Assembly: GCA_016933835.1 (NCBI GenBank)
Contig: JAFGAC010000084.1
Span: 1 to 38,084 of the forward strand
From: Clostridiales bacterium
GTDB lineage: Bacteria; Bacillota; Clostridia; Peptostreptococcales; Acidaminobacteraceae
Reading direction: 5' to 3'
Length of the DNA: 38,084 bases
Shown here: positions 24,492 to 32,444 of the stretch, one piece after another
How the letters are laid out: the number at the start of each line of letters is the position of its first letter
How positions within the stretch are numbered: position 1 is the stretch's first letter
The notes under the pieces: generated by a model
Databases searched by the model: none
What the model saw: the letters and a program-made list of their open reading frames with translations, nothing else
Told to the model about the DNA's origin: nothing
Made by a program: the position numbers and the translations under genes

Positions 24492-25804
24492 TGATAAGAG
24501 GAATTATTGATTTTTTTCAATTGAATTGGCACAAATATCATTATACAGAAGAGAAAATACTTGAATATCAGTGGAGAAAAATAAAAAAAATAGTGGATTT
24601 TGCTAAGAAAAACAGTGAATTTTATGCTAGTAGATATGATGTTAAAACTCTTGAAGAATTCAAAAGTCTTTCAGTCATCAATAAGAAAATATTGATGGAA
24701 TCCTTTGATAAAATCAATACGTGTGGGATTCAATTAGATGAAGTACAGGCATTTGCAGTTGAAAAAGAACTTAATAAAGATTATACAGGCTATTATGAAG
24801 ATAAATATGTTATAGGGTTATCTAGTGGAACAAGTGGAAATAAGGGGATTTATATTACATCAAAGGCATTGACAAAAAGATTGCCATTTGTATTTTTGGC
24901 AAGGAGTGGTATTCCACTAAAGCTTTTGCCATTTCGCATCCTCTTTCTTCTAAGAGTCTACAGTCAAGGATTTGATGATATCAATGCGCCTTTTGCACAT
25001 TTGAATTATTTAAGTACCATGACACCTATAGAAAAAATAATTGAAAAAATTAAAAGGGAAAAAATTAATATTTTGATGGCACCCCCGAGCCTAATTAGAT
25101 TGTTGTTGCCGCATAATGAAGAAATAAAGAATTCAATAAAAATGATTGTCACATATGCAGAGGTGCTTGAGATAGAAGAAAAAGAGCGGTTTGAAAGATA
25201 TTTCAATACAAGCGTCATTGAAATTTATCAAGCGAGTGAAGGTCAAATGGCTAGTGCATGTAAACATGGGAACTTGCATATCAATGAAGATCTGGTTTAT
25301 GTTGAACTTTATGATGAAAATGGAAAGGAAATAGTCAAGCCGAATATTATCTCAAATAAAATGATTGTTACAAATCTTATTAATTATGACCAGCCGTTGA
25401 TTCGTTATGAAATGAATGATCTTCTAATGTTGGATGAACCATGTAGTTGTGGCAGTAATTTTAGAGTAATCAAAAAAATAATTGGAAGAAACGATGATGT
25501 GCTTTTTTTCAGAAATGATTTCAACGAGAAACAGCATGTTTTTCCGGATTTGATGAGTCGATGGATAATAACAAGCAGTGATTCCATTAGAGAATTTCAA
25601 GTATTTCAATTAACTGAATCATCAATTAAGATAGTTATAGACGTGATGGATAATGCTGAAAAAAATTCAATAGTTGAAAAACTGAAAAAAAGATTAGAGT
25701 ATGAGTTGTTGTCATTTAATATAAAAATCGCAATTGAGATTATAATCGATAATATTTCAATGCCGGCTAATAACATGAAAAGCAAACGTTTTTTCGTTAA
25801 GTGA
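24491..25804 (+). CDS. CapK/PaaK-type adenylate-forming enzyme
   Basis: A 437-residue ANL-superfamily member of the CapK/phenylacetate-CoA ligase/F390 synthetase branch. The adenylation loop is GLSSGTSGNKG at about residues 109-119, and the later QASEGQMASACKHG and YDQPLIRYEMNDLL stretches are typical. A short cysteine pair, CSCG, lies near residue 319. It would activate a carboxylic acid with ATP; the acid is unknown. It is soluble. Genes of this type often accompany polysaccharide or envelope-modification genes, which agrees with the coupled acyltransferase-like membrane protein just upstream (1-base overlap). No terminator is visible between it and the helicase promoter. Confidence 0.75.
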   Translation: MIRGIIDFFQLNWHKYHYTEEKILEYQWRKIKKIVDFAKKNSEFYASRYDVKTLEEFKSLSVINKKILMESFDKINTCGIQLDEVQAFAVEKELNKDYTGYYEDKYVIGLSSGTSGNKGIYITSKALTKRLPFVFLARSGIPLKLLPFRILFLLRVYSQGFDDINAPFAHLNYLSTMTPIEKIIEKIKREKINILMAPPSLIRLLLPHNEEIKNSIKMIVTYAEVLEIEEKERFERYFNTSVIEIYQASEGQMASACKHGNLHINEDLVYVELYDENGKEIVKPNIISNKMIVTNLINYDQPLIRYEMNDLLMLDEPCSCGSNFRVIKKIIGRNDDVLFFRNDFNEKQHVFPDLMSRWIITSSDSIREFQVFQLTESSIKIVIDVMDNAEKNSIVEKLKKRLEYELLSFNIKIAIEIIIDNISMPANNMKSKRFFVK

Positions 25805-25838
25805 ATCAGAATAAATTATAACAATTAATAAATTAATC

Positions 25839-25847
25839 TGTTATAAT
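25839..25847 (+). promoter_or_regulatory. extended -10 promoter of the DEAD-box helicase gene
   Basis: TGTTATAAT: a perfect -10 TATAAT (25842-25847) with the TGn extension, 40 bases before the helicase ATG. No strong -35 is seen. Confidence 0.55.
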
Positions 25848-25886
25848 GAACCGATTAAATAAAGAAGCAATAAGAAAGGAAATATT

Positions 25887-27146
25887 ATGACTTTTTACAA
25901 GTTAGGAATTAAAGGGGACTTGGTTTATGCCTTGGATAGTCAGGATATTACTAAACCGACACCTATTCAAGAGCTAAGTATTCCAGTGGTTCTTTCAGGA
26001 AAAGATCTTATAGCTGAAGCACAGACAGGAACGGGTAAAACGTTGGCGTTTTTATTGCCCATGTTCCAAATGATTGATGCGGGAAATTCAAATATACAAG
26101 GATTGGTAATCACACCTACACGGGAATTAGCTTTACAAATAACAGAAGTCGCTAAAAAACTTTCAGAGACTAAAGAAGTCAATATATTGACTGCATATGG
26201 CGGACAGGACGTCAATGCGCAGCTTCATAAACTGAAAGGGAATATTCAACTGGTGATTGGCACACCTGGAAGATTACTTGATCATATAAGAAGAGGGAGT
26301 ATTGATTTTGATTTTTTAAAAATATTAGTTGTTGATGAAGCGGATCAGATGTTTCATATTGGCTTCAAAAAAGATATAAAGGACATTATGAAACAATTGC
26401 CTAAAGATAGGCAAACGCTTTGCTATTCAGCGACAATAAGTCATACAGTTGATTCATTTTCAAAGAATTTTCTTATTGATCCTACCTATGTAATTGCACC
26501 TAAGAATCAAATTACACTTGATAATATTGCTCAATTTGTTGTTGAGACATCAAATAGAAAAAAATATGAAGATTTTTTGAAAATAATTCATCAGAATAAA
26601 CCAAGTAAAGCAATTGTTTTTGCCAGATCTAGAATGGGAGCACATACTTTATATGAAGAAATGCTAAAATCTGGGTTTAGTGTAGAATCGTTACATGGTG
26701 CATTGACTCAAGCAAAGAGAGAATTTGTGATGAATGCTTTTCGAAATAATGAGATAGATTTTTTAGTAGCGACAGATGTAGCTGCAAGGGGCATAGATGT
26801 AGATGGCATAAGTCATATTTTCAACTATAATTTGCCAGACGATCCAGAGAATTATGTGCATCGAATAGGTAGAACAGGAAGGGCAGGCAATGGTGGCGTC
26901 GCATACACAATGTTGACAGAGAAAGATGCAAAAAGACTAGAAGAGATTGAGACTTTTATCAATTTGAAAATTGATCGTATTCGGTTAGCACTACCTATTG
27001 AAAAAAAACTTACTGAAAAATCAGCAACAAAAACTCAGAAGGGTAAAACAATTACTCCTTCTAGTAAAAAGGCAACGCACAGTAAAAATTCAAAGACAAG
27101 CAAGAAAGGGTTCAAAAAAAGAAATGTTAAAAAAATACTCAATTAA
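25887..27146 (+). CDS. DEAD-box RNA helicase
   Basis: ATP-dependent RNA helicase of 419 residues. All core motifs are present: Q-motif TKPTPIQ (residues 22-28), AQTGTGKT (45-52), PTRELA (77-82), TPGR (126-129), DEAD (150-153), SAT, then VATDVAARGID and HRIGRTGRAG in domain 2. After residue about 375 comes a Lys-rich tail (KKATHSKNSKTSKKGFKK), likely RNA binding; it replaces the RRM-like domain found in DbpA/YxiN. Roles in ribosome assembly or cold growth are typical, but which RNA is unknown. AAAGGAAA precedes the ATG. A bidirectional terminator separates it from a convergent 51-codon ORF. Confidence 0.93.
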   Translation: MTFYKLGIKGDLVYALDSQDITKPTPIQELSIPVVLSGKDLIAEAQTGTGKTLAFLLPMFQMIDAGNSNIQGLVITPTRELALQITEVAKKLSETKEVNILTAYGGQDVNAQLHKLKGNIQLVIGTPGRLLDHIRRGSIDFDFLKILVVDEADQMFHIGFKKDIKDIMKQLPKDRQTLCYSATISHTVDSFSKNFLIDPTYVIAPKNQITLDNIAQFVVETSNRKKYEDFLKIIHQNKPSKAIVFARSRMGAHTLYEEMLKSGFSVESLHGALTQAKREFVMNAFRNNEIDFLVATDVAARGIDVDGISHIFNYNLPDDPENYVHRIGRTGRAGNGGVAYTMLTEKDAKRLEEIETFINLKIDRIRLALPIEKKLTEKSATKTQKGKTITPSSKKATHSKNSKTSKKGFKKRNVKKILN

Positions 27147-27171
27147 TTTGTTTGTATGATCTTAGAAAGAA

Positions 27172-27214
27172 AAAACCTCAAAATCACATTAAAATGATTT
27201 GAGGTTTTATTTTT
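27172..27214. terminator. bidirectional terminator between the helicase and the small convergent ORF
   Basis: AAAACCTCAAAATCA pairs with TGATTTGAGGTTTT (one bulged A) around CATTAAAA, followed by TTTTATTTTT on the plus strand. The A-run to the left provides a T-run on the minus strand, so it can serve both genes. Confidence 0.9.
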
Positions 27215-27368
27215 AAACTTTATTGTTCGAACCGCGTGCCTTTAATTTTTTCTTGCCGGTCTGTCCAGGCATTACTTTATTGCTTGTTGAAAAATTTTGA
27301 CTTTGCTTTTGCTTTTCTTTCTTTTTTGCTAGAAATTCTTTCATCATTTCCATATTTTTATCTGACAT
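27213..27368 (-). CDS. small basic protein, 51 residues, unknown function
   Basis: ATG at 27366-27368 with AAGGAG 6 bases upstream opens 51 codons ending in TAA at 27213-27215, flush with the terminator. The product is highly charged: a helical N-terminus with MEMMKEFLAKKKEKQKQ, then a Gly/Lys-rich C-terminus with MPGQTGKKKLKARGS. It has no hydrophobic segment. Such tails suggest nucleic-acid or ribosome binding, which is inference. The good binding site, codon use like its neighbours and the matching terminator all argue that it is real. It faces the DEAD-box helicase gene tail to tail. Confidence 0.65.
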   Translation of the reverse strand: MSDKNMEMMKEFLAKKKEKQKQSQNFSTSNKVMPGQTGKKKLKARGSNNKV

Positions 27369-27475
27369 AAAATGCTCCTTTTGATAACATTATTTAAATT
27401 GATTTAATTACCTTTATTATACCACCATTGCTGAAAAATAATAATTATTATTAAAAGAGGAATAATTATCAAATT

Positions 27476-27511
27476 AAAAGTCCCAGATTAGCATAATATA
27501 CTGCGACTTTT
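27476..27511 (-). terminator. terminator after the ABC-F gene
   Basis: AAAAGTC (27476-27482) pairs with GACTTTT (27505-27511), extended inward by CAG/CTG. On the minus strand it is followed by a T-rich stretch. It lies 28 bases past the ABC-F stop. Confidence 0.7.
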
Positions 27512-27538
27512 AATAGGTACAAAATTTTATTGCTTAAA

Positions 27539-29164
27539 TTATTCTATTTCGCTGTACAATTGATCAATTTGAGATTGTAGTGCATCGTCGTCTAAGAATT
27601 CATCAAATGTAGTCACCACATCAATGAGTCCATTAGGTGTTAATTCGATTACCCGATTTGCAATAGTTTCAATGAATTTGTGGTCATGTGATGTAAAAAG
27701 CATTGTTCCTTTAAATGTAACCAATCCATTGTTCAAAGCTTGAATTGACTCTAAGTCAAGATGATTTGTCGGTTCGTCAAGAACCAATACATTTGAAGCT
27801 GATAACATCAACTTAGATAGCATACATCTTACTTTTTCTCCACCTGATAGCACAGACGTCTTTTTAAGTGATTCTTCTCCTGAGAAAAGCATTTTTCCCA
27901 AGAAACTTCTGATAAATGTTTCATCTTTTTCTATAGAAAATTCTCTTAGCCAGTCAACAAGTGTAAGATCAGTTCCTTCAAAATATGATGAGTTGTCTAA
28001 AGGCAAAAATGCTCTTGAAGTTGTAACGCCCCATCTATAAGTACCTTCATCTGGTTCTATTTCTCCCATTAATATTTTGAACAAAGTTGTTCTTGCCAAT
28101 GGATTTCTAGAAGTAAAACAGATTTTATCATTTTTGTTGACGACAAATGAAACATTATCAAGTATTTTAGTATCACCAATAGTTTTACTGATATTTTCTA
28201 CGAATAAAATATCTCTTCCAGCTTCACGTTCATAATTGAATCCAACAAAAGGGTAGCGACGTGATGAAGGCTGTATATCAAACACATTTATTTTATCAAG
28301 CATTTTTTTACGGGCTGTTGCTTGCTTTGATTTAGAAGCGTTTGCGCTAAATCTAGCAATGAAAGCCTGAAGTTCTTGAATTTTTTCTTCTTGTTTTTTA
28401 TTTTGATCTTTCATAAGTCTTAACGCCAACTGGCTTGATTCATACCAGAAGTCATAGTTTCCAACAAACATTTTAGCCTTGTTGAAATCGATATCAACCA
28501 TGTGTGTACAGATTTTGTTCAAGAAATGTCTGTCATGGGAAACAACAATAACCATGTTCTCATAATTGATTAAAAATTCTTCCAACCATGAAATTGCTCT
28601 TATATCCAAGTGATTGGTAGGCTCATCTAGAATCAAGATATGAGGATTTCCAAAAAGTGCTTGTGCTAAAAGCACTTTTACTTTCTCGTCTCCACTCAAT
28701 TCATGCATATATTTTTGATGGGATTTTTTTGGAATTTCAAGTCCCATCAACAATTTCTCTGCAGTTGTCTCAGCATCCCAGCCATCCAAATCTGCAAATT
28801 CTCCCTCAAGTTCAGATGCTAAGATACCATCTTCAACACTAAAGTCTTCCTTTGCGTATAAAGCTTCTTTTTGAACAGATATTTCATACAATCGTTTATG
28901 ACCCATTATGACAGTTTCTAGTACTGTATTATTGTCGAATTCAAAGTGATCCTGTTTCAATACGGCCATTCTCTGACCAGGTGTAATAAAAACATCGCCT
29001 GTTGAAGGCTCAATTTCTCCGGATAAAATACGCAAAAAAGTTGATTTACCAGCACCATTGGCACCTATAACGCCATAGCAATTACCTGGTGTGAATTTTA
29101 GGTTGACTTCTTCGAATAATTTTTTATCTGAAAAGCGTAAACTTAAATCTGATATCGTTATCAT
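27539..29164 (-). CDS. ABC-F family ATPase, YbiT/YkpA type
   Basis: A 541-residue soluble twin-ABC protein without membrane segments. ABC-F proteins act on the ribosome. NBD1 has Walker A GANGAGKS (34-41), signature LSGDE (156-160) and Walker B LILDEPTNHLD. The linker (about 245-310) is charged and helical (KQEEKIQELQAFIARF). NBD2 has a canonical LSGGE (439-443) and LDEPTNHLD, but its Walker A region reads TSRNPLART (351-359), with no GxxGxGK. I recall relaxed second P-loops in YkpA-like proteins; the Arg replacing Lys here is further. Start ATG 29164. The Shine-Dalgarno is 25 bases upstream, with a hairpin in between. Confidence 0.9.
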   Translation of the reverse strand: MITISDLSLRFSDKKLFEEVNLKFTPGNCYGVIGANGAGKSTFLRILSGEIEPSTGDVFITPGQRMAVLKQDHFEFDNNTVLETVIMGHKRLYEISVQKEALYAKEDFSVEDGILASELEGEFADLDGWDAETTAEKLLMGLEIPKKSHQKYMHELSGDEKVKVLLAQALFGNPHILILDEPTNHLDIRAISWLEEFLINYENMVIVVSHDRHFLNKICTHMVDIDFNKAKMFVGNYDFWYESSQLALRLMKDQNKKQEEKIQELQAFIARFSANASKSKQATARKKMLDKINVFDIQPSSRRYPFVGFNYEREAGRDILFVENISKTIGDTKILDNVSFVVNKNDKICFTSRNPLARTTLFKILMGEIEPDEGTYRWGVTTSRAFLPLDNSSYFEGTDLTLVDWLREFSIEKDETFIRSFLGKMLFSGEESLKKTSVLSGGEKVRCMLSKLMLSASNVLVLDEPTNHLDLESIQALNNGLVTFKGTMLFTSHDHKFIETIANRVIELTPNGLIDVVTTFDEFLDDDALQSQIDQLYSEIE

Positions 29165-29171
29165 ATATGTT

Positions 29172-29196
29172 TAGGGTAAATACCCTATTCCTCCTT
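29172..29196 (-). promoter_or_regulatory. ribosome binding site plus intervening hairpin of the ABC-F gene
   Basis: On the minus strand AAGGAGGAA (29188-29196) is followed directly by the 6-bp hairpin TAGGGT/ACCCTA (29172-29187), then 7 bases to ATG 29164. The linear gap from GGAGG is 25 bases; looping out the 16-base hairpin leaves 9, a normal spacing. The leader has a second stem, AAACTA/TAGTTT, at 29198-29213. Confidence 0.6.
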
Positions 29197-29234
29197 AAAA
29201 CTAATACTAGTTTGTATTTTGACACTCAGAATTT

Positions 29235-29263
29235 ATTATATGATAGATGGATAATATATTCAA
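29235..29263 (-). promoter_or_regulatory. promoter of the ABC-F gene
   Basis: On the minus strand TTGAAT (29258-29263), a 17-base spacer and TATAAT (29235-29240). Transcription would start near 29228, giving a leader of about 64 bases. Confidence 0.7.
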
Positions 29264-29466
29264 GAGATTACATAATAAAATTGGATATAATTAAAAAAAA
29301 ATGACAATAATGATATTTTGATTGTTTCAGGATTTATAAATCTATTAATGGGTTATAATAATAATAGGTGATAATTGTGGGAATCGCACTGAGGCTGAAT
29401 CGTGATTCTACATGGTAATTGATTAGTGAGAAGTAATTTTCATCATAGAAGAAAGGAATAGGAATA
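29264..29466. other. leader and promoter region of the glycosyltransferase operon
   Basis: No gene is seen. A perfect TATAAT at 29354-29359 lacks a convincing -35 but could start the operon. The transcribed leader would be about 100 bases and holds GAATCG twice (29381-29386 and 29397-29402), the second within the dyad GAATC-GT-GATTC (29397-29408). I cannot match it to a known riboswitch. Confidence 0.3.
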
Positions 29467-31695
29467 ATGAAAAAAGTGCTTATAATGACTTTAGCAACGG
29501 GAGGTGGGCACAATTATGTTGCAGCTACTTTAGAGACAGTATTGAAAAAAGAGAATTTTGATGTTGAAAAAATAGATCCTTTTAAAGAAGGCGATCCATT
29601 CCTTAATATTTTTATATCTGAAGGATACAATAAAATGGCGACTAAAACGCCACATTTATATGGAAAGATTTATAAACTTTCTGATAAAGAAACAACAAAT
29701 GATATGGTTCTAAAACTGATAAGAAGAAAATCCAGCAAAAATATGCTCAGCATCATTGAAAAATCAAATGCGGATATCATTATTTCAACTCATCCAATAA
29801 TCACTTTCATATTAGGTGCATTTAAAGAAAATAAAAAAATTGAATTGCCAGTCATGTCTGTCGTAACAGATTTTATTGGGCATTACACTTATACTGCTTA
29901 TCATAACCAAATTGATGCGTATATTACAGGAAGTGCATTTACAAAGAAAGATTTGATAAAAAGAGGTGTACCAGAGAATAAAATTTTTGCGTTTGGAATT
30001 CCAATCATAGAGTCTTTTTATCAAATCAATGAAAGTGTGAAAAAAGATGATGTCTTTACCGTTCTACTAATGGGTGGCAGTCTTGGACTGAAACAGATGG
30101 TGAAAGTAATGGAAGAAATTGCTGGAATGAAATCGTTTTTTAGAATTATAGTAGTATGTGGTAAAGATACTTCTTTAAAAGAGACACTGGATAATAAATA
30201 TTTGGGGAAAGAAAAGGATTTCAATAAAGAGATTGAAATATATGGCTTTACTGACGAAGTATCAAATCTTATGGATCAATCAGACTTGATGATTACCAAG
30301 CCGGGTGGACTTACTGTTTCAGAGGCGATTGCAAAGAGATTACCTGTGTTGATTCCATTCATGATTCCAGGGCAGGAAGAAGAAAATGCAAATTTACTGG
30401 AAATTGAGGGCGCTGGCATTAAATTGGATGACATTAAGAATATCGCAAGCACAGTTTCATTATTGAAAGAGAGACCGTATCTTTTAAATAGTATGAGAAG
30501 CAATATGGAAATGATGGCTAAAACTCATTCTCTTGAAGCTGTCGTTCAAAAGGCCATTGAGCTGTCAAACGGCAAATATGAAAACGAAAAGTCAGAAGAT
30601 GTGGACCGCAAAAAAATACTGATACTTTACGGCGGATTTTCAAGAGGGGCAATCGAGACAGCGGCTTCGTTCAAAGATGAATTCTTGTCACAGGGTGTTA
30701 CAGTTGAAACACTGGATTTTCTGAAATGGATTGCACCTCATCTGCAAAAGACAATAAAATGGTTGTATTGGTCCTTTTATAGAAGTGATGGCAATAAAGA
30801 TAAAATAGTTGAGAGTGCGAGAAAGATGACACTCAATATTTTCGATGATTGGGGAATGCGCATTTATATGCCGATTTTTAAAAGATACATGGACCGCTTT
30901 AACCCGGATATGATGATTGCACTGTTTTCACCATGGGAAATACTTGGAGAAATCTACAAGAAAAAATATAAACCTGATTTGAAGATTGCAGCCTGCACTT
31001 TTGTTTTACCTAAAAGCAGTAAAGTGGTTGATCGAAATATTGATGTTTACTTGGTTCAAAATGAGGCAATTGAAAAAAGATTGATTGAATTGAACGTGGA
31101 AAAAGATAAAATTGTTTCAATGAAGTTGCCGATTGGTGCTAAATTGGAAAAGGGACAGTCAGAGAAATATCTTGAGAGTCTGATTGAAAATGAAGGTAAT
31201 CCCATATTGGTCTTATTGGGTGATGAGTCTGACAGTTTACCTGAATCAAGAAGTTTTTTTGATTGGATTGATGAAAGTGGTTGGGCAACAATTGTTCTGA
31301 CGGGAGAGAATAGGCAGTTGAATAAATTGCTGAATGAAGAAAAATATCAAAATATTGTTCCAATAAAATCAGTGGAAGAAATTTCAGATTTGGTAGGTGC
31401 TGCAGATATGATTGTTTCAAAATACTATTATATCACCGCACTTGAAGCATTGGCATCAAAAACGCCATTTCTAGCATATGGCTCTTATGATGAAATTCAG
31501 AATTTAAACGACCCTATTGCTACGTTGAAAGCAGCAGATGAAGAACAATTGAAAATACTGCTCAAATCGTGGATAAAAGATCCGAATTTCAAGAAAGAAG
31601 TGATAAAAGAAGTTGATATAAAATTTGAATGGTATAAAGAAAATTATAAAAAATCACAGGGAATTGAGAAAATAGTCAGTCAAATTTACCAATGA
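29467..31695 (+). CDS. tandem glycolipid glycosyltransferase (MGDG synthase/UgtP-like), C-terminal half degenerate
   Basis: A 742-residue protein built from two related halves. Residues about 1-375 form a complete UgtP/MGDG-synthase-type GT28 enzyme that adds sugar to diacylglycerol: MTLATGGGH (G12-H15) at the acceptor side, STHP, and the nucleotide-sugar site MITKPGGLTVSEA (P279). Residues about 380-742 repeat the plan, starting with ILILYGGFSRGA, but the GGGH motif is absent and the sugar-site segment reads IVSKYYYITALEAL (about 649-662). The second half is probably non-catalytic. Typical family length is about 380 residues. No membrane segment is seen; peripheral binding is expected. AAAGGAATAGG lies before the ATG. 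The stop overlaps an upstream ATG of the aspartate racemase frame. Confidence 0.82.
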   Translation: MKKVLIMTLATGGGHNYVAATLETVLKKENFDVEKIDPFKEGDPFLNIFISEGYNKMATKTPHLYGKIYKLSDKETTNDMVLKLIRRKSSKNMLSIIEKSNADIIISTHPIITFILGAFKENKKIELPVMSVVTDFIGHYTYTAYHNQIDAYITGSAFTKKDLIKRGVPENKIFAFGIPIIESFYQINESVKKDDVFTVLLMGGSLGLKQMVKVMEEIAGMKSFFRIIVVCGKDTSLKETLDNKYLGKEKDFNKEIEIYGFTDEVSNLMDQSDLMITKPGGLTVSEAIAKRLPVLIPFMIPGQEEENANLLEIEGAGIKLDDIKNIASTVSLLKERPYLLNSMRSNMEMMAKTHSLEAVVQKAIELSNGKYENEKSEDVDRKKILILYGGFSRGAIETAASFKDEFLSQGVTVETLDFLKWIAPHLQKTIKWLYWSFYRSDGNKDKIVESARKMTLNIFDDWGMRIYMPIFKRYMDRFNPDMMIALFSPWEILGEIYKKKYKPDLKIAACTFVLPKSSKVVDRNIDVYLVQNEAIEKRLIELNVEKDKIVSMKLPIGAKLEKGQSEKYLESLIENEGNPILVLLGDESDSLPESRSFFDWIDESGWATIVLTGENRQLNKLLNEEKYQNIVPIKSVEEISDLVGAADMIVSKYYYITALEALASKTPFLAYGSYDEIQNLNDPIATLKAADEEQLKILLKSWIKDPNFKKEVIKEVDIKFEWYKENYKKSQGIEKIVSQIYQ

Positions 31696-31733
31696 TCAGT
31701 GATAATGAAATTTTTATGAAAGGGATGATGGGT

Positions 31734-32444
31734 TTGAAAACAGCAGGATTACTTCGCGGTATGAGTTGGGAATCGACATTGGAGTATTATAGGATAATGA
31801 ATGAAGAGGTAAAAGAAAGATTGGGAGGGTCACATTCTACTAAATTATTGATGTATTCTTTTGATTTCAAAGAAATTGAAGATCTTCAACATGCGGGGAA
31901 ATGGAAAGAGCTTACAGCTGAAATGGTTTCAAAGGCAAGTAATCTGAAAGCTGCAGGAGCAGATTTTATTGTCATATGCACAAATACCATGCATCTGATG
32001 GCCTCTGACATTGAAAATGAGACTGGACTTAAAGTTGTCCATATTGCTGAAGCGACAGGTGAAGAAATAGTAAAAAAAGGTCTTAGAAAAGTAGGGTTAT
32101 TGGGTACAAGATTTACTATGGAAGGTGATTTCTATAGAGAAATCATTAAAAATAAATATGGTGTCGAAGTGATAATACCTGAAGAGGCAGATAGAAAGAT
32201 TGTTCATGATATCATTTACAATGAGCTGGTAAAAGGAATCATTACACAAGAGAGCAAAGAAAAGTATGTGGCAACAATCGATAAATTATCAGATAGAGGA
32301 GCAGAAGGTGTCATATTGGGATGTACGGAAATACCGCTTTTGATAAAACAGGATGATGTTGATATTGTCGTTTTTGACACGACAGCTATTCATTCAAAAG
32401 CGGCAGTAGCATATGCGCTGAATGGAGATGATGGAAATGATTAG
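31734..32444 (+). CDS. aspartate/glutamate racemase family protein
   Basis: A cofactor-independent racemase, about 236 residues. The two catalytic cysteines lie in VICTNTMHLM and LGCTEIPLL, and the start GLLRGMSWESTLEYY matches aspartate racemases (the usual GG is RG here). It would make or consume D-Asp or D-Glu in the cytosol. I choose TTG 31734 because homologues begin with M-K-T-x-G-L and AAGGG lies 9 bases upstream. An in-frame ATG at 31692 would overlap the glycosyltransferase stop (ATGA) and add 14 residues without a ribosome binding site; it remains possible. The 3' end overlaps the next gene by 8 bases. Confidence 0.85.
   Translation: MKTAGLLRGMSWESTLEYYRIMNEEVKERLGGSHSTKLLMYSFDFKEIEDLQHAGKWKELTAEMVSKASNLKAAGADFIVICTNTMHLMASDIENETGLKVVHIAEATGEEIVKKGLRKVGLLGTRFTMEGDFYREIIKNKYGVEVIIPEEADRKIVHDIIYNELVKGIITQESKEKYVATIDKLSDRGAEGVILGCTEIPLLIKQDDVDIVVFDTTAIHSKAAVAYALNGDDGND

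Noticed and set aside
29366-29466. Glycosyltransferase leader considered as a riboswitch
   Set aside because: It contains repeated GAATCG and a short dyad, but I could not match it to any riboswitch consensus or a terminator/antiterminator pair.
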